Assembly: GCA_043805315.1 (NCBI GenBank)
Contig: JAZDID010000116.1
Span: forward strand, 1 to 7,229
DNA length: 7,229 bases
DNA from: JAHJEM01 sp043805315
Lineage (GTDB): Archaea > Nanobdellota > Nanobdellia > Woesearchaeales > JAHJEM01
Reading direction: 5' to 3'
Part shown: in pieces, positions 1 through 6,002 of the stretch
Numbering within the stretch: the stretch's first letter is position 1
Layout: each line of letters begins with the position of its first letter
Translations under genes and position numbers: made by a program
Notes under the pieces: model-generated
Database searches by the model: none
Told to the model about the DNA's origin: nothing
What the model saw: only the letters and a program-made list of their open reading frames with translations

Positions 1-13
1 AGTATATAAAATA

Positions 14-27
14 GAAAAATTTATATA
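14..27 (+). promoter_or_regulatory. BRE/TATA promoter of the AbrB-PhoU gene
   Basis: A purine-rich BRE-like GAAAAA (14-19) runs directly into TTTATATA (20-27). The box centre lies about 26 nt before the ATG at 50, so transcription should begin at or next to the start codon and give a leaderless mRNA. The 14-bp string AGAAAAATTTATAT (13-26) recurs exactly upstream of the gene at 5560. Confidence 0.75.
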
Positions 28-49
28 TTATAGCATCCCTGCACTGCAC

Positions 50-973
50 ATGAAGCGGAAGGTCATCCAATTGGCTGGGAAAACCCTCGTGGTCAGCCTG
101 CCCAGCAAGTGGGCGCGGCAGAATAACGTCAAGAAAGGCCAGGAAGTGGATGTTGAAGAGAAAGGCCATGACCTGCTCATTAAGACTCAGAGCGTGCCCG
201 AGGAGATGAAGAAAAGCTTTGACGCGAAAGGCATCTCTGAACGCGTCTTCCGCTGGTCTCTCTCGAGCCTGCACAAGCAGGGCTATGACGAGATTGAAGT
301 CCTGTTCGACAATCCGAAAGTCCTTGAGTGGCTGGATGATTTAGTGAAAAACCTGTTCATCGGCTTTGTCATCGTCGACCAGTCCGGGAAGCGGTGCCTG
401 GTTAGGCGGATCAGCCAGGAGATGGATAAGGAGTTCGACACTGCCCTGCGCAGGGCCTTTCTCGTGACCATCTCCCTTGGCGAGAGCATGATCGAGCTCT
501 ACAAGAAAAAAGAACGGGTGCGGTTCGCAGAGCTCGTCAGCCTGGAAAAGACCAACAACCAGCTCACAAACTTCTGCGAGCGGATCTTGAACAAGATGGG
601 GCATCCGGACCCGAAAAAGACCTGCTTCTATTATGCCATCGTCTGGAACACTGAGAAGATCTGCGACGACCTGAAATATTTCTGCAAGTACATTTCATTA
701 TCCAAGAACAAGAAGATCAGGTTCTCAGCAGATGTGCTCACGTTCTTGGAGCACGCGATCAAGTTTTTCAAAGACTTCTATGCAATTGTCTACAAGTTCG
801 ACTTCAGGCAGCTCGAAGCATTGAACGAGGAACGAAAAAGGTTCCTCCGAGAAAAGGAGAAGTATCTCAAAGCAAAGACGCCGGAAGAAATCGTCTTGTT
901 GGACTATCTGCTCTCATTCATCATCAAGATCGACGAGTATTCCGCATCCATGATTGCGGTGAAGATGGAGTAA
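50..973 (+). CDS. AbrB/SpoVT N-domain plus PhoU-like regulator
   Basis: A 307-residue cytosolic protein, probably a DNA-binding regulator. Residues 2-46 form a swapped-hairpin AbrB/MazE/SpoVT domain: the pattern KRKVIQLAGKTLVVSLPSKW, then a KKGQEVDVEE turn, is typical of the archaeal family that joins this domain to PhoU. Residues about 120-305 are almost all helical and fit a PhoU-like bundle. The E-x-x-x-D metal-site signature appears once clearly (E202-K-I-C-D206); the equivalent place in the last helix (near residues 291-300) is degenerate. In bacteria PhoU restrains phosphate uptake through the Pst transporter and PhoR. Here no pst or pho gene is adjacent, so a phosphate role is only a family-level guess. 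The ATG at 50 is fixed by a TATA box about 26 nt upstream. No membrane segment is seen. It ends 6 nt before the convergent kinase-like gene. Confidence 0.8.
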   Translation: MKRKVIQLAGKTLVVSLPSKWARQNNVKKGQEVDVEEKGHDLLIKTQSVPEEMKKSFDAKGISERVFRWSLSSLHKQGYDEIEVLFDNPKVLEWLDDLVKNLFIGFVIVDQSGKRCLVRRISQEMDKEFDTALRRAFLVTISLGESMIELYKKKERVRFAELVSLEKTNNQLTNFCERILNKMGHPDPKKTCFYYAIVWNTEKICDDLKYFCKYISLSKNKKIRFSADVLTFLEHAIKFFKDFYAIVYKFDFRQLEALNEERKRFLREKEKYLKAKTPEEIVLLDYLLSFIIKIDEYSASMIAVKME

Positions 974-985
974 TTTTGCTTATTT
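974..985 (+). terminator. T-rich tract after the AbrB-PhoU gene
   Basis: TTTTGCTTATTT starts directly after the TAA at 971-973. Archaeal RNA polymerase can terminate on such uridine tracts without a hairpin. It overlaps the last codons of the convergent gene. No comparable T-run follows the stop of that gene on the minus strand, so its transcript may run antisense into 50-973. Weak call. Confidence 0.35.
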
Positions 986-3115
986 GAAATAATGCAGATA
1001 TTCACCAAGCGCGATCCTGAGCTGATGATAATTCTCTTTGTATGTTTCGTAGAATGTTCTATAGTTGTGTTCAATATCATCAATTGACTTTAGGGCATTA
1101 TGCACAATAATTTTCCTGTGCTCTCCCATCTTCTCTCTGCCAGGCTGGCTCCAGGCTGTTGACAACGCAATAGACCGGTGAACAATCGCATTGAGATAGC
1201 CTAAGATGAATCTGTCCTTGTCCTTGATGACCTCTTTTCCATAATAGCCGTTATATGAAGAGATGTAGGAGCTGATGACCTGCATTTTCTGCTCAAAAGA
1301 AAGATACGGCCCGTATTCCATAAGATTCACCAGGTCAAACTGGATCGGAACAAGGGCAGTGTGGTCATTGTCAATGCAGCAGATCCTTGACTGCGAGAGG
1401 ATCCAATTCTCTGGATGCGCATCCTTGTTGAATACATACACCGCGTCATCCAAAGATCGTAATACAGGAATATAATTTTCCACAAACCTCTGCTGCAATG
1501 CCTCTGGCAGAAAAAGAGTCTTGCTCTGCAGCCTGTCCTTTGCATGTGCCAGAATATCCTCTCGTTCTTGAGTTGGAGAATATGGGAACCGCGCATGGAT
1601 GCAGGCAAGAAAATCTGAGATATGCACGATACTCTCAAACACGTCCTTCTTTTCTTGTATCCTCTTCCAGAGCGTCTCACCTTCCGCGCGTTTCATGACA
1701 TAGATCATCTTTTGCTTACCCTTGACTAGGGCTTCCAATGAGGTGACATGCTCAGCAGCACTATAAAAGGGATGGCCCTGCAATAATCCCTGGATCTTCT
1801 GTGTATTTTCCAATTCAGGATCAGCACCCGGCAATGCGTCTTTCTCTTTGAAGATGATGACATTCTGGGTAAACGCGCTTCCTTTCACATAGACTTTATG
1901 GCTGGTCTCGCCAATCTGCTCTGGCCGCAATTCAGGGCGTGCTATGATCTTCCGGACAACACCCTGCCACTCGCTGTCTTTCTCCTTATCCTGGATTGCT
2001 TCCAAAAACAATGCATTGAGCAGTCCGTAATCGATTTCCCGGCCATCATGAACATGCTCACTGATCTCAGCGCAGCGCTTGAAGAAATATTTGGAGGACT
2101 GGAAATTGTCCTCGTCGCCGATGGTGAGGTAATGGGATGCTAACCTGATGTTCAGCCGAAGGTTATCAGGGTTTGCCTGTACGCGCTTCTCCAATGTGTA
2201 GAGCTCTCTTTTCGCGCCTATCTTTGATTGGAACCTCAAGAAAGGGGTTGTCTTCTGTTTTGGATGAGTCATATAGAGCTCAAGCTCTTTGAAAGCAGCG
2301 TCATAGTTATGACCCTTCAGGTATTCTCCCATGAGCGAAAGATGGAGGGTGGGTAACCAGTGCGCATGCTTCTCAAGGACTGCCAGTTTCTTTTCTTTCT
2401 TTGCTGAAGCCCGTGTATAATCTTTTGTATAGCTCAAGAGCCTCATGTTCTCCTTGTTCGTGAACAATGACGAGGTGACTGATCCGACTTTGTAGATGGC
2501 ATAGCCGAGCAAGACTGTTGCAGTCCCCAACCGCAAGAGTGTCGAGCCAATCTCAGTAAACGCCTTGTCTACAAGCTCTCTCTGCGCCAGCGTTGTTGGA
2601 ATTCCGTCTGTAGTATGGTATTTCAAGCCAGAAGTCACATAATATCGCAAGAACAGATCAGATAACTTGACCAGGTTTCTCGCCAACATCTGCGGCACTC
2701 CCATGAGCAAGATGGTCCCGGAAGAGAGCACTGCACCGATTGTATTATCTCTCGTCCAGGGCTTTTTTTCCTCACTCTTCTTCTGCACAATCTTTCTCTG
2801 CTTCCTGCGTTTGGAGATTGCATGCATGCCGTGAATGACATTGGTTGTCCAGTACCAGAGCGGAACAGTGAGCGTTGCGAGAATGATCTGCAGCTGCTGA
2901 TGATCCGGTTCAGGATAGGTCAGCGTGTGATTTCCTGCATCAACCAACAGGTAGGCGAACACTCCTCCTGCAAGGCTTTCAAGATAAAGCGGCAGGCGTT
3001 CTCTGTGAAACCTCCACGTCTTGAATGTTGGCGCAGCAATCCTCTCTGCCGCAATCTCCTGAACCTTATCATCGATGCTGCCTTGTTCAGTGGAAGATCT
3101 CATGTTTATGCTCAA
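980..3115 (-). CDS. Membrane protein with TPR-like region and C-terminal APH/choline-kinase-like domain
   Basis: A 711-residue composite protein. Four hydrophobic segments lie at about 41-60, 74-94, 124-145 and 189-210, with a strongly basic loop at 102-118. Residues about 254-350 hold helical pairs with TPR spacing (L-x-x-x-G-E-Y-L-K-G-x-x-Y-D-x-A). From about 400 on comes an aminoglycoside phosphotransferase/choline kinase fold: a likely strand-3 lysine K423, acidic helix-C candidates E434/E436, a catalytic loop D565-A-H-P-E-N570 and a metal-binding I-D582-N-D584. Relative to the usual HxDxxxxN loop, the leading His is Asn563. All core catalytic residues are present, so an active kinase is plausible; the substrate cannot be read from sequence. 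The TTG start overlaps the upstream gene's stop (TTGA, 3115-3112), suggesting translational coupling. ATG at 3103 (707 residues, 8 nt after that stop) is about equally likely. Neither has a clear Shine-Dalgarno sequence. Local GC is lower than in the flanking plus-strand genes. Confidence 0.75.
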   Translation of the reverse strand: MSINMRSSTEQGSIDDKVQEIAAERIAAPTFKTWRFHRERLPLYLESLAGGVFAYLLVDAGNHTLTYPEPDHQQLQIILATLTVPLWYWTTNVIHGMHAISKRRKQRKIVQKKSEEKKPWTRDNTIGAVLSSGTILLMGVPQMLARNLVKLSDLFLRYYVTSGLKYHTTDGIPTTLAQRELVDKAFTEIGSTLLRLGTATVLLGYAIYKVGSVTSSLFTNKENMRLLSYTKDYTRASAKKEKKLAVLEKHAHWLPTLHLSLMGEYLKGHNYDAAFKELELYMTHPKQKTTPFLRFQSKIGAKRELYTLEKRVQANPDNLRLNIRLASHYLTIGDEDNFQSSKYFFKRCAEISEHVHDGREIDYGLLNALFLEAIQDKEKDSEWQGVVRKIIARPELRPEQIGETSHKVYVKGSAFTQNVIIFKEKDALPGADPELENTQKIQGLLQGHPFYSAAEHVTSLEALVKGKQKMIYVMKRAEGETLWKRIQEKKDVFESIVHISDFLACIHARFPYSPTQEREDILAHAKDRLQSKTLFLPEALQQRFVENYIPVLRSLDDAVYVFNKDAHPENWILSQSRICCIDNDHTALVPIQFDLVNLMEYGPYLSFEQKMQVISSYISSYNGYYGKEVIKDKDRFILGYLNAIVHRSIALSTAWSQPGREKMGEHRKIIVHNALKSIDDIEHNYRTFYETYKENYHQLRIALGEYLHYFK

Positions 3116-3684
3116 TTTATCAAAATCTTCAGTAACCGTTTGCAGCGCGCTGGGAATGTTTCAGGCTGCACTGTTCCGCGCTCATAGGTATAATACGTAT
3201 AATCCCAGAATTTGGCCGGCGCGTCATACCATGCGTAGTTTGGGATGAATGAGAATTCTACTATGCCAACCTTCTCAGGCAATGGCTCTCGCACAGGATC
3301 CTTCCTTTTCTTTGAAGGCAGGGTATATTCACGCATCCATGTGCTTGGCGCATAATTCTCAATAGGTTTATACGTCGAGTCTGCCATCTCCTCGACAAAG
3401 CTTTCAAGATTCCAATAGATGCCAGGAACAGGAATCCTCTGGTCGTCTTTCTCAAGCAGATAAGCTAGGCAGACACTCTGCACTTCCAATTCCGCTCCGA
3501 CATGTTCAGTGCATTTCTCAAGATAGCTGAATTCGAGAGTTCCCATCCTTCCATTCTTGTTCCCCAGCTGGTCGACAACATAATTGAACTCCTTCCCTTT
3601 CCAGCCTCTCGCAAACGTGGAAGTGCCCATATAGGACAAGTACACTGCGAGTGTACCGATAAATATCCGTTTCCCCCAGCTCAT
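3112..3684 (-). CDS. Small secreted or membrane-anchored protein, unknown family
   Basis: I do not recognise this 190-residue protein. A short basic start (MSWGKR) precedes a hydrophobic stretch at about 7-24, ending near STFARG, which could be a signal peptide or an N-terminal anchor. The rest is hydrophilic and would then lie outside the cytoplasm. It has three cysteines (C58, C72, C181); C58 and C72 could pair if exported. A tract at about 150-169 is very rich in Tyr and Trp (the run includes YAWYDAPAKFWDYTYYTYE). A basic, proline-containing linker spans about 122-138. It is the first gene of a two-gene unit and its TGA overlaps the TTG start of the membrane kinase-like gene, so the two products probably act together, perhaps as ectodomain partner and membrane kinase; that is inference. 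The ATG at 3684 is supported by a TATA-like element centred about 25 nt upstream. Confidence 0.65.
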   Translation of the reverse strand: MSWGKRIFIGTLAVYLSYMGTSTFARGWKGKEFNYVVDQLGNKNGRMGTLEFSYLEKCTEHVGAELEVQSVCLAYLLEKDDQRIPVPGIYWNLESFVEEMADSTYKPIENYAPSTWMREYTLPSKKRKDPVREPLPEKVGIVEFSFIPNYAWYDAPAKFWDYTYYTYERGTVQPETFPARCKRLLKILIN

Positions 3685-3703
3685 GCTCCTCGAGAATCAG
3701 TCC

Positions 3704-3714
3704 TTATTTAAAAA
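3704..3714 (-). promoter_or_regulatory. TATA-like promoter of the 3684-980 two-gene unit
   Basis: On the minus strand TTTTTAAATAA (3714-3704) is centred about 25 nt before the ATG at 3684, consistent with a leaderless start. A second A/T element (ATATAAATA, about 3723-3715) lies just upstream and could instead give a leader of about 10 nt, so the exact box is uncertain. Confidence 0.55.
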
Positions 3715-3735
3715 TATTTATATTTACTACTTGAG

Positions 3736-3747
3736 AAAAGCAAAAAA
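3736..3747 (-). terminator. Oligo-T terminator after the inositol-phosphatase gene
   Basis: Reading the minus strand, TTTTTTGCTTTT (T6 at 3747-3742, T4 at 3739-3736) lies about 47 nt after the TAG of the inositol-phosphatase gene and just before the promoter of the next gene. No stable hairpin precedes it, which suits archaeal intrinsic termination. Its position between a stop codon and a new promoter supports separate transcription of the two units. Confidence 0.5.
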
Positions 3748-3793
3748 GTTGCTATAAAATACGGTTGCATGCTTCGCTAACAATTGAGCGCAC

Positions 3794-4549
3794 CTATGCA
3801 CGGATAAGATCCAGCAGCTTGTCATGCAACAACCCATTCGTCGCCAGAATCGAAGTCTTTTTCAGCGGCAATGGTTTTCCCTGAAAGTCGCTTGCCTTGC
3901 CGCCAGCCTCTTCTACAATGAGCCATCCTGCAGCAAAATCATGGGGGCTGGTGAGAGGGTGAAGATAGCCATCTATCCTGCCGCACGCCAGATAAGCCAG
4001 ACCCAGGGCTTGAGTGGATATTTTCCGTGTTCCATAACACGCGGTTAAAAGATTTCTTGAGATCCGCATCCTTGTCTCGATATCTTCATTCCTGAAATCA
4101 AAGTCGACAATCGCATCTTTGAGAGTATTAATTCTTGAAACGTGCATTCTCTTGCTGTTGAGGAATGCCCCTTTTCCCTTCTCTGCAAAGAATAATTCAT
4201 CACGGAATGGGTCGCAGATCGCTCCAAGCACTGGTTTCCTGTCCTTGACAAGGGCGATGCTCACTCCTGCCAAAGGGATTCCCCGTGAATAGTTCGTCGT
4301 GCCGTCTATGGGATCTATGTACCAGGTGAACGAGGATTTTCGATCTATCGTGCCGCGCTCCTCAGAGATGATCGTGTGCTTCGGGAATTTCTTCTGGATC
4401 ATGCTGATGATTTTCTTCTCGCACGCGATATCCACTGCAGTCACGCGGTCTTTCGGTGTTTTCTGGGAGACAGAGAACTCCTTCTCATAGTTCTCGAGCA
4501 TGATCTTTCCTGCAGCGAGGGCTGCCAGCCTGATGGTGTCTCTCATCAT
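3794..4549 (-). CDS. Inositol monophosphatase family phosphatase (IMPase, possibly also FBPase)
   Basis: A 251-residue cytosolic, Mg-dependent sugar-phosphate phosphatase; family length is about 250-270. Numbering from the start chosen here: D40-R-V-T-A-V-D46 opens the fold, I-S-E63-E64 is motif 1, the D79-P-I-D82-G-T-T loop is motif 2, and H-D204-F-A-A-G-W-L-I-x-E-E-A-G-G is the C-terminal motif. Together these supply every expected metal ligand and the water-activating Glu/Thr pair. The family hydrolyses inositol-1-phosphate; archaeal members often also act on fructose-1,6-bisphosphate, serving inositol lipid or solute synthesis or gluconeogenesis. Sequence alone does not separate these. 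The reading frame extends to an ATG at 4570, but that codon lies inside the TATA box (4569-4577), so translation should begin at ATG 4549 or the adjacent ATG 4546, removing 7-8 residues. It is divergent from the TPR gene at 4622 and shares its promoter region. Confidence 0.9.
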   Translation of the reverse strand: MMRDTIRLAALAAGKIMLENYEKEFSVSQKTPKDRVTAVDIACEKKIISMIQKKFPKHTIISEERGTIDRKSSFTWYIDPIDGTTNYSRGIPLAGVSIALVKDRKPVLGAICDPFRDELFFAEKGKGAFLNSKRMHVSRINTLKDAIVDFDFRNEDIETRMRISRNLLTACYGTRKISTQALGLAYLACGRIDGYLHPLTSPHDFAAGWLIVEEAGGKASDFQGKPLPLKKTSILATNGLLHDKLLDLIRA

Positions 4550-4568
4550 GAGCCATGAGCAAGGATAC

Positions 4569-4577
4569 ATTTATAAG
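4569..4577 (-). promoter_or_regulatory. TATA box of the inositol-phosphatase gene
   Basis: The minus strand reads GAAAAAA followed by CTTATAAAT (4577-4569), a BRE-TATA pair. The box centre is 24-27 nt before the ATGs at 4549 and 4546, which makes the mRNA leaderless and rules out the longer start at 4570. Confidence 0.75.
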
Positions 4578-4591
4578 TTTTTTCAACAAAG

Positions 4592-4600
4592 CTTATAAAT
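4592..4600 (+). promoter_or_regulatory. TATA box of the TPR-protein gene
   Basis: CTTATAAAT, preceded by A-rich CAACAAAG, is centred about 26 nt before the ATG at 4622. The 21 nt between box and start are pyrimidine-rich, with a T6 run at 4610-4615, and hold no Shine-Dalgarno sequence, so a leaderless transcript is expected. Confidence 0.75.
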
Positions 4601-4621
4601 CCCTCCTGGTTTTTTCCTGTC

Positions 4622-5518
4622 ATGTCAAAGTACACGCTTTCCCTGCAGGAATTGTTTGACAAGGCGAAAGAGCGCGAACTCAACAAACAATATGCGGAAG
4701 CCATCAAGATCTACCAGGACATCATCAGGCAGAACCCCAAGTACAAGCACGCCTATACCTCATTGGGAAACTGCTATGTATTCCTGAAAGACAGCGCGCG
4801 GGCCATCAAGGCGTTCAAGAAAGGCATCCAGCTGACCGGAGACATCCACGCGTGCTTCAACCTCGGCATCCTCTACTTCCATGTGAAGATGTACAAGAGG
4901 GCAGCGGAACAACTGTCCCAGGTGGTCAAGAGGGTCGAGAGCAAGGAGGCCTACCTCTTCCTGGCAAAATCCCTGTTCATGGACAAGCAGTTCGAGGAGT
5001 CCGCGAAAGTCCTGAAAACAGCGTATGACAAGACAAAATCACCGGAATTCCAGGAGATGCTGGAAAAGCTGAAAGAACAGAGGCTTGTTCTCGAAGAAAA
5101 GTTCCCTGGCGAGAAGAAAGTCCTGGACATGATACAAAAAAATCCTCACGTCCTGAAATACTACAACATGCTGACTGTGCATTATCTCAGGAACAACCAG
5201 GTTGAGAAGGCAGAGGCAATACTCAAGCAAGCTGTGGAGAACAACCCGGAGAACATCATCGCCTCCACGAATCTTGCAGGCTTTTATTTCGACCGGAAGA
5301 AATTCTATGAGGCAGCGCAGCTATTGGAAGCGGCGGTAAAGCTGCATCCTGAAGACGCGAGCGTGGAAGCCATCAACTGCCGGGTGAACCTTGCCCACGC
5401 CTACATGAGCCTGGGAGAGAAGAAAAAAGCGGTCAAGACATTGGAAAAGGCCATCAGCCTCAACCCCCCGAATGTCAACATCCTCAAGCAGATGCTCACA
5501 GAGATCAAGGGAGACTAG
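4622..5518 (+). CDS. Tetratricopeptide repeat (TPR) protein
   Basis: A 298-residue soluble helical-repeat protein. About seven TPR units can be placed: 8-41, 42-75, 76-105, 107-138, then 178-211, 212-245 and 252-285. They show the usual G/A at position 8, Y/F at 11, A at 20 and P near 32 (for example Y-A-E-A-I-K-I-Y-x-x-I-I-x-x-N-P). A charged, non-repeat helical linker at 139-177 (E/K/L-rich) splits the array into a four-repeat and a three-repeat block. No signal peptide, membrane segment or catalytic domain is visible, so it is a protein-protein scaffold or adaptor; the partner is unknown. TPR proteins are frequent in archaea and the fold does not fix a function. The start is set by the TATA box at 4592-4600. 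It has its own promoter, and the next gene begins 41 nt after its stop with another promoter, so it is probably monocistronic. Codons are GC-rich. Confidence 0.88.
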   Translation: MSKYTLSLQELFDKAKERELNKQYAEAIKIYQDIIRQNPKYKHAYTSLGNCYVFLKDSARAIKAFKKGIQLTGDIHACFNLGILYFHVKMYKRAAEQLSQVVKRVESKEAYLFLAKSLFMDKQFEESAKVLKTAYDKTKSPEFQEMLEKLKEQRLVLEEKFPGEKKVLDMIQKNPHVLKYYNMLTVHYLRNNQVEKAEAILKQAVENNPENIIASTNLAGFYFDRKKFYEAAQLLEAAVKLHPEDASVEAINCRVNLAHAYMSLGEKKKAVKTLEKAISLNPPNVNILKQMLTEIKGD

Positions 5519-5522
5519 CGCA

Positions 5523-5536
5523 GAAAAATTTATATG
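5523..5536 (+). promoter_or_regulatory. BRE/TATA promoter of the FtsZ-C-like gene
   Basis: GAAAAA (5523-5528) followed by TTTATATG (5529-5536) is centred about 27 nt before the ATG at 5560. The core AGAAAAATTTATAT (5522-5535) is identical over 14 bp to the promoter at 13-26. It starts only 4 nt after the TAG of the TPR gene, and there is no T-run between them. Confidence 0.75.
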
Positions 5537-5559
5537 TTTAGTTCATCAGCAACCACTCC

Positions 5560-5958
5560 ATGAGTGCCAAAGACCTCGATAAGATCAAGGACTGGCTCAA
5601 GCAGAAAGGCCTGAGCAGCAAGCTCTTGAAGTTCTGTGATCAAAAACTCCTGGTCAAGCTGAACCCGAAAGAGATTGCAGACACGCTGTTCTGGTGCCGG
5701 ATGGGCCTGGAAGAGACGTTCAATTTCAAGAAAGAGAATATTCAGGAAGCCATCGCGCGCTATGAGCCAAAGGAATTCATCCAGCACAGAGGCGTGTATC
5801 TCTGCATCCACTGCGGCACAGACATTCTCTTGGAAGAGCTGAACTTGATTGGGAAGCTGATCAGCGAGAAGCTGAACTATCCTGGCATGAGATGGGCGTT
5901 CATCAAAGACCCGAAAGAGAACTCGCGGGTGAAGGTAATGGTAGTGCGAGTGGGGTGA
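5560..5958 (+). CDS. Small protein with FtsZ C-terminal-domain-like half, no GTPase domain
   Basis: A 132-residue cytosolic protein. Residues 1-68 are mostly charged helix, with no motif I can name. Residues 77-132 line up with the C-terminal sub-domain of FtsZ: RGV-x3-I-x2-G-x-D-x2-L-E-E in place of the FtsZ RGV-x3-I-T-x-G-x-D-x-x-L-x-E; then a helix (N-L-I-G-K-L-I-S-E); then I-x-D-P-x4-R-V-K-V-x-V-V-x-V-G, matching FtsZ L-D-P-x5-L-R-V-T-V-V-A-T-G. Recalling the E. coli FtsZ sequence, this segment aligns with only a one-residue length difference. The protein ends where the last FtsZ strand ends. The tubulin-signature GGGTGxG loop is absent, so it cannot bind GTP in the FtsZ way. C82/C85 fall in the FtsZ NITGG loop, making a zinc finger unlikely. 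It may be a cytoskeletal regulator or a diverged fold relative; function unknown. The start is fixed by its promoter. Confidence 0.6.
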   Translation: MSAKDLDKIKDWLKQKGLSSKLLKFCDQKLLVKLNPKEIADTLFWCRMGLEETFNFKKENIQEAIARYEPKEFIQHRGVYLCIHCGTDILLEELNLIGKLISEKLNYPGMRWAFIKDPKENSRVKVMVVRVG

Positions 5959-5972
5959 GGTAATTAACAAAC

Positions 5973-5981
5973 TTTTTAAAT
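5973..5981 (+). promoter_or_regulatory. TATA-like promoter of the two-helix miniprotein
   Basis: TTTTTAAAT is centred about 26 nt before the ATG at 6003. Its T5 run (5973-5977) lies 15 nt after the TGA of the preceding gene, so the same tract could also help end that transcript. The spacing favours ATG 6003 over an out-of-frame ATG at 5990. Confidence 0.6.
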
Positions 5982-6002
5982 CTTGACAGATGAACAGGAA
6001 AT

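Larger units (their letters stand above)
4569..4600. repeat. Perfect 9-bp inverted repeat made by two divergent TATA boxes
   Basis: ATTTATAAG (4569-4577) and CTTATAAAT (4592-4600) are exact reverse complements, separated by 14 nt. Each arm is the TATA element of one of two divergent genes, so the symmetry is explained by the promoters themselves. A regulator dimer could also use it, but nothing shows that. Confidence 0.85.

Noticed and set aside
1327..1680. 117-residue minus-strand frame inside the kinase-like gene
   Set aside because: It is arginine- and serine-rich out-of-frame translation of the kinase domain; the in-frame product has clear catalytic motifs, and there is no sign of a frameshift.
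3686..3691. GAGGAG as a Shine-Dalgarno sequence for the gene starting at 3684
   Set aside because: It lies only 1 nt from the ATG, too close to act, and no suitable in-frame start follows at 5-10 nt.
4569..4600. Inverted repeat as a hairpin terminator or regulator operator
   Set aside because: Both arms are explained as TATA boxes at the correct distance from two divergent starts; a stem of 8 A/T pairs and one G/C pair would be weak, and both flanking genes start, not end, here.
5812..5823. CxxC (C82, C85) in the 132-residue protein as a zinc-finger half
   Set aside because: There is no second cysteine or histidine pair at a suitable distance, and the position coincides with the FtsZ-like NITGG loop; a metal knuckle is less likely.
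5530..5970. 146-residue open frame on the minus strand opposite the FtsZ-C-like gene
   Set aside because: It spans both the promoter and the full length of a better-supported gene, has no promoter of its own and shows no recognisable domain; it is a shadow of the GC-rich codons on the other strand.
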